Source: Geothrix sp. (lineage in GTDB: Bacteria; Acidobacteriota; Holophagae; Holophagales; Holophagaceae). Taken from it: a DNA stretch of 64,000 nucleotides. Where the stretch lies: the NCBI RefSeq assembly GCF_020622065.1, contig NZ_JAHRYQ010000002.1, forward strand, positions 555,905 to 619,904, written 5' to 3'. This document shows positions 16,660-25,027 of this stretch, piece by piece (positions within the stretch are counted from its first letter, which is position 1; every line of letters begins with the position of its first letter). The notes below the pieces were generated by a model. That model made no database searches. It was not told the DNA's origin and saw only the letters and a list, made by a program, of their open reading frames with translations. The position numbers and the translations under genes are program-made.

Positions 16660-17105
16660 GCGGTCACCCCGGGGAGGTCGGGCTGAAGACCCACGCCCAG
16701 GCGGTTCCAGGCGTTGATGAGGGCGATGGCGTAGGTCAGGTCCACCATCTCCTGCTCGGTGAAGTGCTCGCGGGTGGCCGCGTAGAGGGCATCGTCGGCC
16801 CCGTGCCGGCCCAGGTCCGTCAGCGCCTCGGTCCAGGCCAGGGCCGCACGCTCACGGGGGGAAAACACGGGCGCCTCGCGCCAGGCGGCCAGGAGGTTCA
16901 GGCGGCGCTCGGACTCGCCGCCCTCCAGTGCCGCCGTGGCGTGCATGTCCATGCAGAAGGCGCAGCCGTTCATCTGGGAGGCCCGAACTTCGAGGAGGTG
17001 CAGCAGGCCGTGCTCCAGCCCCGAGGCGCTGACATGCCGGACGACCTGGAGCAGGCCCTGGTAGCCCTTGGGGGCGAGTTCGGGGTGGGGTTTCGAGGTG
17101 CGCAT
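16656..17105 (-). CDS. Carboxymuconolactone decarboxylase/AhpD-like protein
   Basis: A 149-residue all-helical protein. The peroxidase-type motif CAFCMDMHA (CxxC followed by His) near residue 48 matches AhpD-like alkylhydroperoxidase domains, in which the two cysteines form a redox-active disulfide. The start at 17105 is chosen from the GGAGG six bases upstream. It is the first gene of the operon AhpD-GNAT-DoxX-EamA and is read from a promoter that overlaps the promoter of the divergent MocR-type gene. Probable role: hydroperoxide or thiol redox defence. Confidence 0.92.
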   Translation of the reverse strand: MRTSKPHPELAPKGYQGLLQVVRHVSASGLEHGLLHLLEVRASQMNGCAFCMDMHATAALEGGESERRLNLLAAWREAPVFSPRERAALAWTEALTDLGRHGADDALYAATREHFTEQEMVDLTYAIALINAWNRLGVGLQPDLPGVTA

Positions 17106-17155
17106 GGAGCCTCCGGGGCCGGGGTGGCCATCTCCAGGATCGGGCGGCATGGCAC

Positions 17156-17184
17156 ATTGAAAAGATCCATTTTTATCATTACAA
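17156..17184. promoter_or_regulatory. Face-to-face overlapping divergent promoters of the AhpD operon and the MocR-type gene
   Basis: Plus strand: TTGAAA (17157-17162), a 17-base spacer, then TACAAC (17180-17185), placing the transcript start at about the ATG at 17192, so the regulator mRNA would be leaderless. Minus strand: TTGTAA (17184-17179), a 17-base spacer, then TTCAAT (17161-17156), facing the AhpD gene. The -35 box of each overlaps the -10 box of the other, so RNA polymerase can use only one at a time. Each box matches its consensus at four or five of six positions. Confidence 0.6.
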
Positions 17185-17191
17185 CTAGACC

Positions 17192-18622
17192 ATGCGCCCC
17201 TGGACCTTCCCCGTCGCCCTCCAGGCCGGTCCCTCCCGGGAGCCGGTCTTCCAGCAGGTCGCCCAGGCCATCCGGGCGGACATCCGGCGCGGCCGCCTGC
17301 GCCCGGGAGACCCTCTGCCCGGCTCGCGCACCCTCGCCGACACGCTGGGCGTCCACCGCAACACCGTGCTGGCCGCCTACCGGGAGCTGGAGGCCGAGGG
17401 CTGGACCGTAGCCGAGCAACGCACCACCCGGATCGCCCGGGACCTGCCACAGCCCCCCGCCGGTCCGCGGGCCGAGGCGATGGGCCGGGCGGGCTACGAC
17501 CTGCCGGCGCCGCGCCCGCGGAAGAGCCTCCGGGAACCAGGCCTGTTGGCCTTCGGCGGCGGATTGCCGGACCTGCGCCTTGTGCCCACGGACCTCCTCG
17601 CGCGGGCCTACCGCCGCGCGCTCGGCAGCCGGGAGCTGCTCGGGTACGGGGATGCGCGCGGAGAACCGCGGCTGCGCGCCGCGCTGGCCCGGCTCCTGTC
17701 CGAGATGCGCGGTCTGGCCGTGGACGAGGGCCGCCTGATGATCACGGGCGGCAGCCAGGGCGCTCTGGACCTGGTGGCGCGGACCCTGATCCGGCCCGGC
17801 GACCGGGTGGCCGTGGAGGACCCCGGCTATCCCGCCACCTGGGCCACCTTGCGGGCCGCGGGGGCGGAACTCGTACCGGTGCCGGTGGACGAGGCGGGCC
17901 TCCGGGTGGAGGCCCTGGCGGCGCGGCTGGCCGAGGGACCCATCCGCGCGGTCTACCTGACTCCCCACCATCAGTTCCCCACCACCGTGACCATGGGCGC
18001 CGCCCGCCGCATGCGCCTCCTGGACCTGGCCGCGCGCCACCGGATCGCCGTCCTGGAGGACGACTACGACAACGAGTTCCACTTCGAGGGGCGCCCCGTG
18101 CTCCCGCTGGCGTGCGAGGACCCGGGCGGCGTGGTGATCTACCTGGGGACCCTGTCGAAGATCCTCGCCCCTGGGCTCCGCCTCGGCTTCGTGGCGGGCC
18201 CCCGCACCCTGGTGGAACTCCTGGCCGCCCGGCGGGAGGCCGCCGACGGCCAGGGGGACCAGGTGCTCCAGCGGGCGGCGGCGGAGCTCCTGGAGGACGG
18301 ACTGATCCAGCGGCACGCGCGGAAGATGCGGCGGATCTACCAGGCCCGGCGAGAGGTCCTGGCCGGAGCCCTGCGCCGACACCTGGGCGGGGCCGTGACT
18401 TTCGACCTCCCGGCCGGGGGCATGTGCCTCTGGCTCCGCGTGGATCCGGCGATCGACGCGGAGGCCTGGACGGCCCGGGCGCGGCGGGCGGGCGTGGCTC
18501 TCGTCACGGGCCGCGCCTTCGACTTCCAGGGCCGGCCGCTGTCCAACCTGCGCCTCGGGTTCTCGGCGCTGGACGAAGCGGAGCTGGAGGAGGCCGTGCG
18601 CCGCCTCGCGGGGGCGTTGTAG
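17192..18622 (+). CDS. MocR/PdxR-type regulator (GntR HTH fused to aminotransferase-like domain)
   Basis: A 476-residue protein. Residues 17-75 form a GntR winged helix (PVFQQVAQAIRADIRRG, then SRTLADTLGVHRNTVLAAYREL). Residues 110-476 form a fold-type I PLP domain; the Schiff-base lysine is in GTLSKILAPGLRLGF near 325, and the preceding DDYDNEFHF motif holds the pyridine-binding Asp. Such regulators sense PLP or an amino-acid derivative. It is divergent from the AhpD-GNAT-DoxX-EamA operon, which it probably controls along with itself. No Shine-Dalgarno is seen before the ATG, in line with a leaderless transcript. Confidence 0.93.
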   Translation: MRPWTFPVALQAGPSREPVFQQVAQAIRADIRRGRLRPGDPLPGSRTLADTLGVHRNTVLAAYRELEAEGWTVAEQRTTRIARDLPQPPAGPRAEAMGRAGYDLPAPRPRKSLREPGLLAFGGGLPDLRLVPTDLLARAYRRALGSRELLGYGDARGEPRLRAALARLLSEMRGLAVDEGRLMITGGSQGALDLVARTLIRPGDRVAVEDPGYPATWATLRAAGAELVPVPVDEAGLRVEALAARLAEGPIRAVYLTPHHQFPTTVTMGAARRMRLLDLAARHRIAVLEDDYDNEFHFEGRPVLPLACEDPGGVVIYLGTLSKILAPGLRLGFVAGPRTLVELLAARREAADGQGDQVLQRAAAELLEDGLIQRHARKMRRIYQARREVLAGALRRHLGGAVTFDLPAGGMCLWLRVDPAIDAEAWTARARRAGVALVTGRAFDFQGRPLSNLRLGFSALDEAELEEAVRRLAGAL

Positions 18623-18662
18623 GCCACGACGCGCGGCCGCATGGGGGTTTTGTCCGGCGCCC

Positions 18663-19931
18663 TCAGGCCACCAGATCCTGGGACCGGATGTCGCAGCCGC
18701 GGCGCGTGCCCAGGGCGCTGAGGCCGAGCTGGGCGGGATCGAGCAGGGACTGCGCCACCCGGAGAAGATCCGCCGGATTGACGGCTTCGATCTCGGCCAT
18801 CTGCTGATCGAGGCTGCGCAGCTCGCCGTGGTGGATGGCCTGGTGGGCGAGGCTGAACATGCGGCTGCTGCTGCTTTCCTGGCTGAACACGAGGCTGGTG
18901 CGAGCCTGGAGCTTGGCGCGCTCCAATTCGTCGGCCTCCACGCCCCGGTCGCGGACCCGCGCACATTCGACCATGGTCCGCTGCACCAGCTCCCGCAGCT
19001 GGGCCGGGGCGCAGCTGGCGGTGATCTGAAGGGCGCCCGTGTCGGCGTAGGGGCTGAGATAGCTTCCCACCTGGTAGCAAAGGCCCCGGCGCTCCCGCAG
19101 CTCCATGAAGAGCCGCGAGGCCATGCCGCCGCCCAATACATGGCTCAACAGGTGGGCCGCCGCGCGGTCCGGCGAGTGGTGATCCGGTGCGGGAAAGCCC
19201 ATGACGAGGTTGGCCTGCTGGAGGTCCTTCCGGGGCACATTCAGCAGGAAGGGGCGGGTGCGCGCCAGGGTGCCGGGCGCATGGTCAGTACCCCTCGGCA
19301 GGCGGTCGAGAATCGGCTTCAGCAAGGCGAGAAAGGGTTCCGCCTCGAGGGCGCCCGCGGCGGCCACCACCAGGTTCGGCGCCCGGTAGGTGTGGTCGAA
19401 GAAGGCCCGGGCTTCCGTGGGACCGTACCCCGACACCTGCTCCCGGCTGCCCAGAATGGGATGGGCCAGGGGCGTGCCTTCCCAGAAGCCGCCATAGAAC
19501 AGTTCGCTCACCCAGTCGTCCGGCTGGTCCTCGCTTTGCGCGATTTCCTCGAGGATGACGCTGCGCTCGCGGACCAGTTCCTCACCATCGAAGCGGGGTG
19601 CGGTCACCAGTTCGCCCAGCAGGTGGATCAGCTCCGGCAGCTGGTCCGACAGCACCTTGCCATAGAAGCAGGCCACTTCCTTCCCCGTGAAGGCATCCAC
19701 ATGGCCACCCAGACGGTCGGTGGCGGCGGCCAGCTCGTCGGGCGTGGGATAGGCTGCCGTGCCCTTGAAGACCGTGTGCTCGAGGAAGTGGGCCAGGCCC
19801 TCTTCGGAAGTGGCCTCGTGGCGGGAGCCCCGCCGCACCCAGAAGCCCACGGCACAACTCCGCACATGGGGGAGAGGCTCGATCAGGATCTCGGTGCCTG
19901 CAGGCGTGACGGTGCGGAAGGGTTCGGCCAT
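18663..19931 (-). CDS. M16-family zinc peptidase
   Basis: A 422-residue protein with the inverted zinc motif H48-F-L-E51-H52 in GLAHFLEHTVFKGT and the downstream acidic ligand in RSVILEEIAQSEDQP near residue 127, as in processing peptidases and YmxG/PqqL-type enzymes. The C-terminal half has the second M16 domain with the typical RERRGLCYQVGSYLSPYAD segment. It has no signal peptide. It lies 25 bp downstream of an ABC permease at the end of a two-transporter operon. It could process a peptide that the transporters export; that is inference from position. Confidence 0.95.
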   Translation of the reverse strand: MAEPFRTVTPAGTEILIEPLPHVRSCAVGFWVRRGSRHEATSEEGLAHFLEHTVFKGTAAYPTPDELAAATDRLGGHVDAFTGKEVACFYGKVLSDQLPELIHLLGELVTAPRFDGEELVRERSVILEEIAQSEDQPDDWVSELFYGGFWEGTPLAHPILGSREQVSGYGPTEARAFFDHTYRAPNLVVAAAGALEAEPFLALLKPILDRLPRGTDHAPGTLARTRPFLLNVPRKDLQQANLVMGFPAPDHHSPDRAAAHLLSHVLGGGMASRLFMELRERRGLCYQVGSYLSPYADTGALQITASCAPAQLRELVQRTMVECARVRDRGVEADELERAKLQARTSLVFSQESSSSRMFSLAHQAIHHGELRSLDQQMAEIEAVNPADLLRVAQSLLDPAQLGLSALGTRRGCDIRSQDLVA

Positions 19932-19956
19932 CCTTCCAGTCTACAGGGGGCGGCCC

Positions 19957-20745
19957 CTACCCCTCGGCCTCGCTCCCCGCCAGCCCCACGGGCGTGCGGT
20001 GGAGCTTCCAGCCCGCCAGGGCCCAGCAGAGGGCACCGAAGGCGAGGAGGGCGAGGATGGCCAGCGCCGGGTGGGTGCTCACCTGCTCCTGGGCCAGCAG
20101 CTGATGGGCCTGCACTTGGCCGGCGCGGCTGCCGGCGAGGCTTTCAATGTGGTGGGTGAAGGTGAGGCGCTGCAGAATCGGTGGGAAGATCCGCACCAGA
20201 GGCTCCCACAGGAAGAAGTAGAGCGCCCCCCACAGCGTGCCGCGCTTGAAGAGCAGGCCCGCGAGCGTCATCAGGGCCAGTTCGCCCCACCAGGCTCCCA
20301 CCAGGGCCAGGATGCGGCCGGGCAGGAGGGCCGGATCTCCACCGACGACTTGGAGGCCCAGGGCGCCGAGGATCAGCCAGAGGGCCCCCCAGGCGAACCA
20401 GGGCAGTCCCTTCCCCAGGGGCAGGGCCCAGGCGGGCGCGGGGCGCACCAGCAGCAGGGGCAGCGTGCGCTGTTCCAGATCCTCGCGGATGCCTGCGGGC
20501 GCGGCCACCAGGGCCATGATGGGCAGCATCATCTTCACCAGCACTTCGTGGAAGACCTTCAGGACCTCGGCCGGATCGCCATCCGCCCCCTTGAGGCGGG
20601 CGATCACGGACAAGAGCAGGCTGAGGCCCACGGGGACCGCCACGAGTGCGGCCAGAACCCAGCCGCGCCCCTGCAGGACGCGGGGTGCGTAGCCGCGGGC
20701 CGTGGCCCGGAGGGTCGCCAGGGGAGAGGGTGCCGTGATGATCAT
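19957..20745 (-). CDS. ABC-2 type transporter permease
   Basis: A 262-residue membrane protein with about six hydrophobic segments (residues 27-47, 68-85, 107-125, 140-165, 180-195 and 232-250). The segment GIREDLEQRTLPLLLVRP is the cytoplasmic helix typical of ABC-2 permeases. The start at 20745 follows a purine-rich stretch. It is the partner of the ATPase encoded 124 bp upstream. Substrate unknown; related systems export antibiotics, peptides or polysaccharides, or manage the envelope. Confidence 0.85.
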   Translation of the reverse strand: MIITAPSPLATLRATARGYAPRVLQGRGWVLAALVAVPVGLSLLLSVIARLKGADGDPAEVLKVFHEVLVKMMLPIMALVAAPAGIREDLEQRTLPLLLVRPAPAWALPLGKGLPWFAWGALWLILGALGLQVVGGDPALLPGRILALVGAWWGELALMTLAGLLFKRGTLWGALYFFLWEPLVRIFPPILQRLTFTHHIESLAGSRAGQVQAHQLLAQEQVSTHPALAILALLAFGALCWALAGWKLHRTPVGLAGSEAEG

Positions 20746-20869
20746 GGATTCCCCCAAGTGGGATCGAGTCGGGTCGCAGCGTCTGAGAAGGCAAGCCTGG
20801 AGGGGACTCCGCCCGCTCCAGGTGCGGGGGCCCGCAGGTGTTCGCGCAGCGAGGAATCCCCGGACAGCA

Positions 20870-21790
20870 TTAGGCATGATCCTTGGTGAGATACTGGAAG
20901 ACCGCATCCAGGTTCAGGTCCAGGGGGTCCAGGGCGCGCAGGGGGATGCCGCCTTCGGCTGCGGCCTTCTGCAGGCGGGGCAGGATGTCCCTGGGGGAAC
21001 TCACCGAGATCACCACGGCGCCGTCCTCCATGCGCAGGGCCGCCAGTTCCGGCTGCTCCACCGCCCAGCGGGCCAGCACCTGGGCCTCCCCCGTAAGGCG
21101 CAACTCCACCGGGTGGCGATCCAGCAGCTGGCGGATTTCCGTGACCGTGCCCTCGGCCAGCAGGCGGCCCCGGAACAGCAGGAGGATGCGGTCCGTGAGC
21201 TGGGCGATCTCGCCGAGGATGTGGCTCGAAACCAGGACCCGCGCGCCCTTGGTGGCCAGATCCCGCAGCAGGGCCATGAGCGTGAGGCGGGCTTCCGGGT
21301 CCAGCCCGTTGAAGGGCTCGTCGAGAATGAGCAGCTGCGGCTCGTGCAGCAGGGCCTGGGCCAGGCGGATGCGCTGCCGCATGCCCTTGGACATCCGTGC
21401 GAACGGAAGGTGGGCGCGGTCGGCCATGCCCACGGTGTCCAGGGCCCGGCTCACGGCGGCCTTCAGGTCTTCGCCCGACAGTCCCGAGAGCTCGCCCATC
21501 ATGTGAAGCCAGCGATCGGCGCGCAGGCCCGAGGGCAGCCGGTCGCCTTCGGGCACGAGCCCCAGGCGGGCGAGCACGGCGGGATTGCGGAAAGGGGCCT
21601 CGCCGAAGATCTTCACCTCGCCGCCTGAAGGCGGCAGCAGGCCGGAAAGGAGCTGCAGCAGCGAGGACTTGCCGGCACCATTGGGGCCCAGCAGGCCCGT
21701 GATGCCGCCGCCATCCGGCAGCTCGAAGGTGGTGGGGCTGAGGCCGAGGATGGGGCCGTAGCGGAGGGAGGCGCGGTCGAGGGAGATCAT
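20870..21790 (-). CDS. ABC transporter ATP-binding protein (second pair)
   Basis: A 306-residue ATPase. Walker A is GPNGAGKSS near residue 35, the signature is MSKGMRQRIRLAQAL near 135, and Walker B is LLILDEPFNGLDPE near 155, followed by the switch His in SSHILGEI. The SKGMR variant of the signature is usual for ABC-2 exporters. The C-terminal 90 residues are a small alpha/beta domain found in such ATPases. Its ATG overlaps the stop of the upstream permease by one base (TGATG), so the two are translationally coupled. Confidence 0.93.
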   Translation of the reverse strand: MISLDRASLRYGPILGLSPTTFELPDGGGITGLLGPNGAGKSSLLQLLSGLLPPSGGEVKIFGEAPFRNPAVLARLGLVPEGDRLPSGLRADRWLHMMGELSGLSGEDLKAAVSRALDTVGMADRAHLPFARMSKGMRQRIRLAQALLHEPQLLILDEPFNGLDPEARLTLMALLRDLATKGARVLVSSHILGEIAQLTDRILLLFRGRLLAEGTVTEIRQLLDRHPVELRLTGEAQVLARWAVEQPELAALRMEDGAVVISVSSPRDILPRLQKAAAEGGIPLRALDPLDLNLDAVFQYLTKDHA

Positions 21791-22650
21791 CAAATCACCG
21801 CCTCCGAAGGCTGGGTCCGCCGGGCCGCCACGAAGGTCCAGAGGCCGATGTGGAAGGCGGTGCCGAGCAGCGCCGGAACCCAGCCCACCAGGGGGCGGGC
21901 GACGCCCACCAAGAGCTGAGGCCAGGCCTCGGCCAGCATGACGGGGTTCAGGCCATCGATGGCCCGGATGCCCGTGAGGCCGTGGATCATGGAAGCCAGG
22001 GTGCCTGCACCCAGCACGAGGCCCAGCACCCAGCCGATGCCGGCCCGGGGGGTGGCGGCCATGCTGGAGGCGCCCACGGCCAGCGAACCCATGAGCACCG
22101 AGCTGATGGCCATGGCCGGCAGCAGGCGGAGGGGCGCCGTCACCCATACCGGCCCGCTCGTGCCGGCCAGCAGCAGGGACATGAGCCAGGGCAGCAGGGC
22201 GAAGGGCAGCAGGATGGCGAACGGCAGCGCCGAGGCGAAGCCGAGCTTGGCGAGCAGGTAGTCCCGGGGCGCCACGGGATGCGCGTACATCAGGGGCCGC
22301 ACACGGTAGAGGGTGTCCCTCGCCACGAGTCCGCCGCCCACCAGGGCCACCAGGAACCAGAGCAGGTAGCTGGCGGGATTCAGCAGGTCCGCCTGGAAAT
22401 CCGCGCCCTGGGTGAGGACCGTCTTGGCGAAGTCCTGCATGGCCTTGAAGGCCTGGTTCGTCTGGAGCAGGTGATCCACATAGATGCGGGCCACCTTCCA
22501 GATCAGGAGCATGAGGAAGGCGAAGCCGAAGAAGCGGCCGATCTTCTGGCGCCAGAGCCGTGCGACATCGAAGCGCAGGAGCACCAGGACCGGGGGATGG
22601 CCGTGGCTGAGATCCGGGGCCGGCGGCAGGGTGGGGGCGTAGATGGGCAT
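21790..22650 (-). CDS. ABC transporter permease (first pair)
   Basis: A 286-residue membrane protein with about six hydrophobic segments (near residues 40-55, 93-110, 138-160, 175-195, 205-225 and 255-275). The segment GLVARDTLYRVRPLMYAHPV between helices two and three fits the ABC-2 coupling region. It begins 2 bp after the first ATPase gene and overlaps the second by one base, so it lies in a tight operon. Substrate unknown. Confidence 0.85.
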   Translation of the reverse strand: MPIYAPTLPPAPDLSHGHPPVLVLLRFDVARLWRQKIGRFFGFAFLMLLIWKVARIYVDHLLQTNQAFKAMQDFAKTVLTQGADFQADLLNPASYLLWFLVALVGGGLVARDTLYRVRPLMYAHPVAPRDYLLAKLGFASALPFAILLPFALLPWLMSLLLAGTSGPVWVTAPLRLLPAMAISSVLMGSLAVGASSMAATPRAGIGWVLGLVLGAGTLASMIHGLTGIRAIDGLNPVMLAEAWPQLLVGVARPLVGWVPALLGTAFHIGLWTFVAARRTQPSEAVI

Positions 22651-22652
22651 CG

Positions 22653-23591
22653 TCAGGCTCCCGTTCCAACGGCCGCCGGAGCCCCGTGGAGGGCCCGCAG
22701 CAGCACTTCATCCAGGCGATCGTGGCGCGGCGTGAGCTGCACCAGGGTGGCGCCATGGTTCTCGGCCCAGCGGAAGGCAGCCGTGGGGTCCGCCTCGACC
22801 AGTTCCAGGTCGTAGAGGCCGTTCCGGCCTTCCAGCACGGTGCCCAGCTCCGCCAAGGCGGCTTCCTGGGCCGCGTCCAGCGAATCGAGGAAACGCAGCT
22901 CCACGCGACGCGCCAGGGCCTTCCGCAATCCAGCCATGGAGCCTGCCGCCTTGATCTGGCCCTGGTCGAGGATCACCAGCTGGTCGGCCACGCGCTCCAC
23001 ATCGCCCAACAGGTGCGAGGCCAGGATGACGCCCGTGCCCAGCTCCGCGTGGACCCGCAGCACGAGATCCAGCATGCGGCGGCGACCGTCGGGATCGAGG
23101 CCGTTGGTGGGTTCGTCCAGGAAGATCAGCTCGGGGCTGTGCACCAGGGCCTGGGCCAGCTTCACCCGCTGCCGCATGCCGGTGGAATAGCCGCTCACCG
23201 GCCGGTAGCGGGCCTCGTCGAGCCCCACGAAGTAGAGCACTTCGTGGGCGCGATCCCGGGCGGATTCCGGCGCGAGACCGCTCAGCTCACCCCAGAAGGC
23301 CACCTGCTCGTAGGCCGAGGTGTCCTCGATGAGGGCATCGTACTCGGGCATGTAGCCGATGCGGGCCCGCAACCGTGCAGCCTCGGGCGCCCCCAGGCCA
23401 ACCCCCAGCACCGTGCCGGAACCCCGGGAGGGCGTCAAGAGGCCCAGCAGGGTCTTCAGCAGCGTGGACTTGCCGGAGCCGTTGGGACCCAGCAGGCCCA
23501 CGATGCCGCGGTCCAGGGCGAGGGTCAGGCCCTTCAGGGCGGGTGCGGCCGTGGCGGCGTAGCGCACTTCCAGGTTTTCGAAGGCGATCAA
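22653..23591 (-). CDS. ABC transporter ATP-binding protein (first pair)
   Basis: A 312-residue ATPase with Walker A GPNGSGKST near residue 37, signature STGMRQRVKLAQAL near 142, Walker B LIFLDEPTNGLDPD near 161 and switch His in ASHLLGDV. It is the first gene of the minus-strand operon ATPase-permease-ATPase-permease-M16 peptidase. The two ATPases are related but distinct, as are the permeases, so this is either two half-exporters or one four-component exporter. Substrate unknown. Confidence 0.93.
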   Translation of the reverse strand: MIAFENLEVRYAATAAPALKGLTLALDRGIVGLLGPNGSGKSTLLKTLLGLLTPSRGSGTVLGVGLGAPEAARLRARIGYMPEYDALIEDTSAYEQVAFWGELSGLAPESARDRAHEVLYFVGLDEARYRPVSGYSTGMRQRVKLAQALVHSPELIFLDEPTNGLDPDGRRRMLDLVLRVHAELGTGVILASHLLGDVERVADQLVILDQGQIKAAGSMAGLRKALARRVELRFLDSLDAAQEAALAELGTVLEGRNGLYDLELVEADPTAAFRWAENHGATLVQLTPRHDRLDEVLLRALHGAPAAVGTGA

Positions 23592-23725
23592 GGAAGCCTC
23601 CCGATGACGATCGCGGCATTCTCAAGGGCGGTCACGGCATTCTCCAGCATGTTGGTTGCTACGAACGGGACCCAGGATGGATTAGGCTGGACCCATCCAT
23701 CCTCCCACCCCCGCAAGGGAATCGC

Positions 23726-24940
23726 ATGCAACTCCTGGACTGGCCCTTCCTCGATGCCCTGCAGACCGGGGCCCTGGCGGCCCTGTTTGTCAGCTACATC
23801 ACGGATGCCCTGTCGCGGCGGGACCGCATGATGGGCTGGCTGGCCCTCACCTGCCTGCTGGTGGGGTGCCGGCATGGCGTCCTGGCCCTGGGCACCCTGC
23901 CCGGCATGAACCCCGATCTGGTGGACCGGGCCCAGAGCCTGCTGGTGGTCTTCGGCTTCATCGCCCTTTGCACGGCCCTCACCAAGCTCTTCCCGAACCA
24001 CATCCCCCCCCGGTTCCCTGGATGGATCGCCCTGGGCATGATTCCCAACTATGTCCGCAACCTGGTGCTGCCCCATCCCGGTTTGGCGGATGCCTGGGCC
24101 CACCATGCCTACAACGCCACCTACCTCGTGGGCTGCGGCTGCATCATCTTCTGGACCCTTCGGGCCAAGCAGGATGGGGATCCGCTGGGGCGCCGGCTCT
24201 TCCTGGGGTTCATCGGGGTCACCCTGCCCGTGGTGATCGAGATCGCCGCCCACAGCCTCTTCGGCCTGAAGATTCGCCTCTCGGGCTTCAGCCTCGTCAT
24301 CCTCGCCATGGCCATCGGGACCTCCTGGCAGTGGTTCGTGGTCCACGCCATGGAATCGCGCATCCACCGGGCCGAGATGGAGGTGGAGGTCTGGCGCAGC
24401 CTCGTGCCCGGCAACGCCTTCCGCACCGACCGGCCCTCGGCGCTGATGGAGAACCTCTTCGGAACCACCTGGGCCGACCGCGTGCGGGAGTTCCCCGACC
24501 TGCCGCTGCTGGCGGTGGACGGCGTGCCCTATCGGCTGAAGACCCGCGTCCTCTACCACCACGAGCGGCTGGGGTGGTACGAGCGTGACGGGGAGACGCA
24601 GCCCGGTGCCCGGGGCTTCCTCTCCGGCTGGACCGTGGCCCTGGGCATGGACGATCCCGCCTCCGCCGCCCGGGTCCAAGCCTGGCTGCGGGAGTGGGGC
24701 GCCGAGGTTCAGCTCTGGGGCACCATGCCGCCGAGGGAAGGCCCCTACCCCAGCGTCCTGATCTGGGCCCGGGAGCCCAGCATTCTCGCGGTCTGGCGGG
24801 AAGGCGACATCCAGCGCCGCCGCCCCCGCTGGGTGCAGGTGGGGGGGCCCACCACCGAAGGACCCCACGCCCGCTTGGAGGGGACCGCGGAGGAGCGGCC
24901 GCTCCGGGAGCTCCTCCAGGACCTGCTGTCCCGGCGCTGA
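23726..24940 (+). CDS. Uncharacterised seven-helix membrane protein with soluble C-terminal domain
   Basis: A 404-residue protein I do not recognise. The first 200 residues hold about seven hydrophobic helices (near 12-28, 38-56, 70-86, 97-112, 128-144, 155-175 and 182-200), and residues 205-404 form a soluble domain without a kinase, cyclase or HTH motif that I can see. The topology resembles membrane-embedded sensors (7TM input domains) but with no recognised output. The start at 23726 is set by AAGGGA six bases upstream. It is divergent from the ABC operon and directly upstream of dnaE with an 87-bp gap. Confidence 0.75.
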   Translation: MQLLDWPFLDALQTGALAALFVSYITDALSRRDRMMGWLALTCLLVGCRHGVLALGTLPGMNPDLVDRAQSLLVVFGFIALCTALTKLFPNHIPPRFPGWIALGMIPNYVRNLVLPHPGLADAWAHHAYNATYLVGCGCIIFWTLRAKQDGDPLGRRLFLGFIGVTLPVVIEIAAHSLFGLKIRLSGFSLVILAMAIGTSWQWFVVHAMESRIHRAEMEVEVWRSLVPGNAFRTDRPSALMENLFGTTWADRVREFPDLPLLAVDGVPYRLKTRVLYHHERLGWYERDGETQPGARGFLSGWTVALGMDDPASAARVQAWLREWGAEVQLWGTMPPREGPYPSVLIWAREPSILAVWREGDIQRRRPRWVQVGGPTTEGPHARLEGTAEERPLRELLQDLLSRR

Positions 24941-25027
24941 GCGCCCCTAAAGCCGACAGAGCGCCCAAAAGCATGTTGAGCCCTGGGCACTTGCCCCGGA
25001 GCCGACCTTCCATCGGAGAATGGCTGC

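Noticed and set aside
16970-19141. A 723-codon minus-strand frame opposite the MocR-type gene
   Set aside because: Joins unrelated compositions and overlaps three recognised genes. The recognised genes are in other frames with real motifs.
21790-22756. A longer in-frame extension of the second ABC ATPase through the permease gene
   Set aside because: The extension is antisense-like in composition and overlaps a permease with good membrane helices. The ATG at 21790, overlapping the permease stop, is the natural start.
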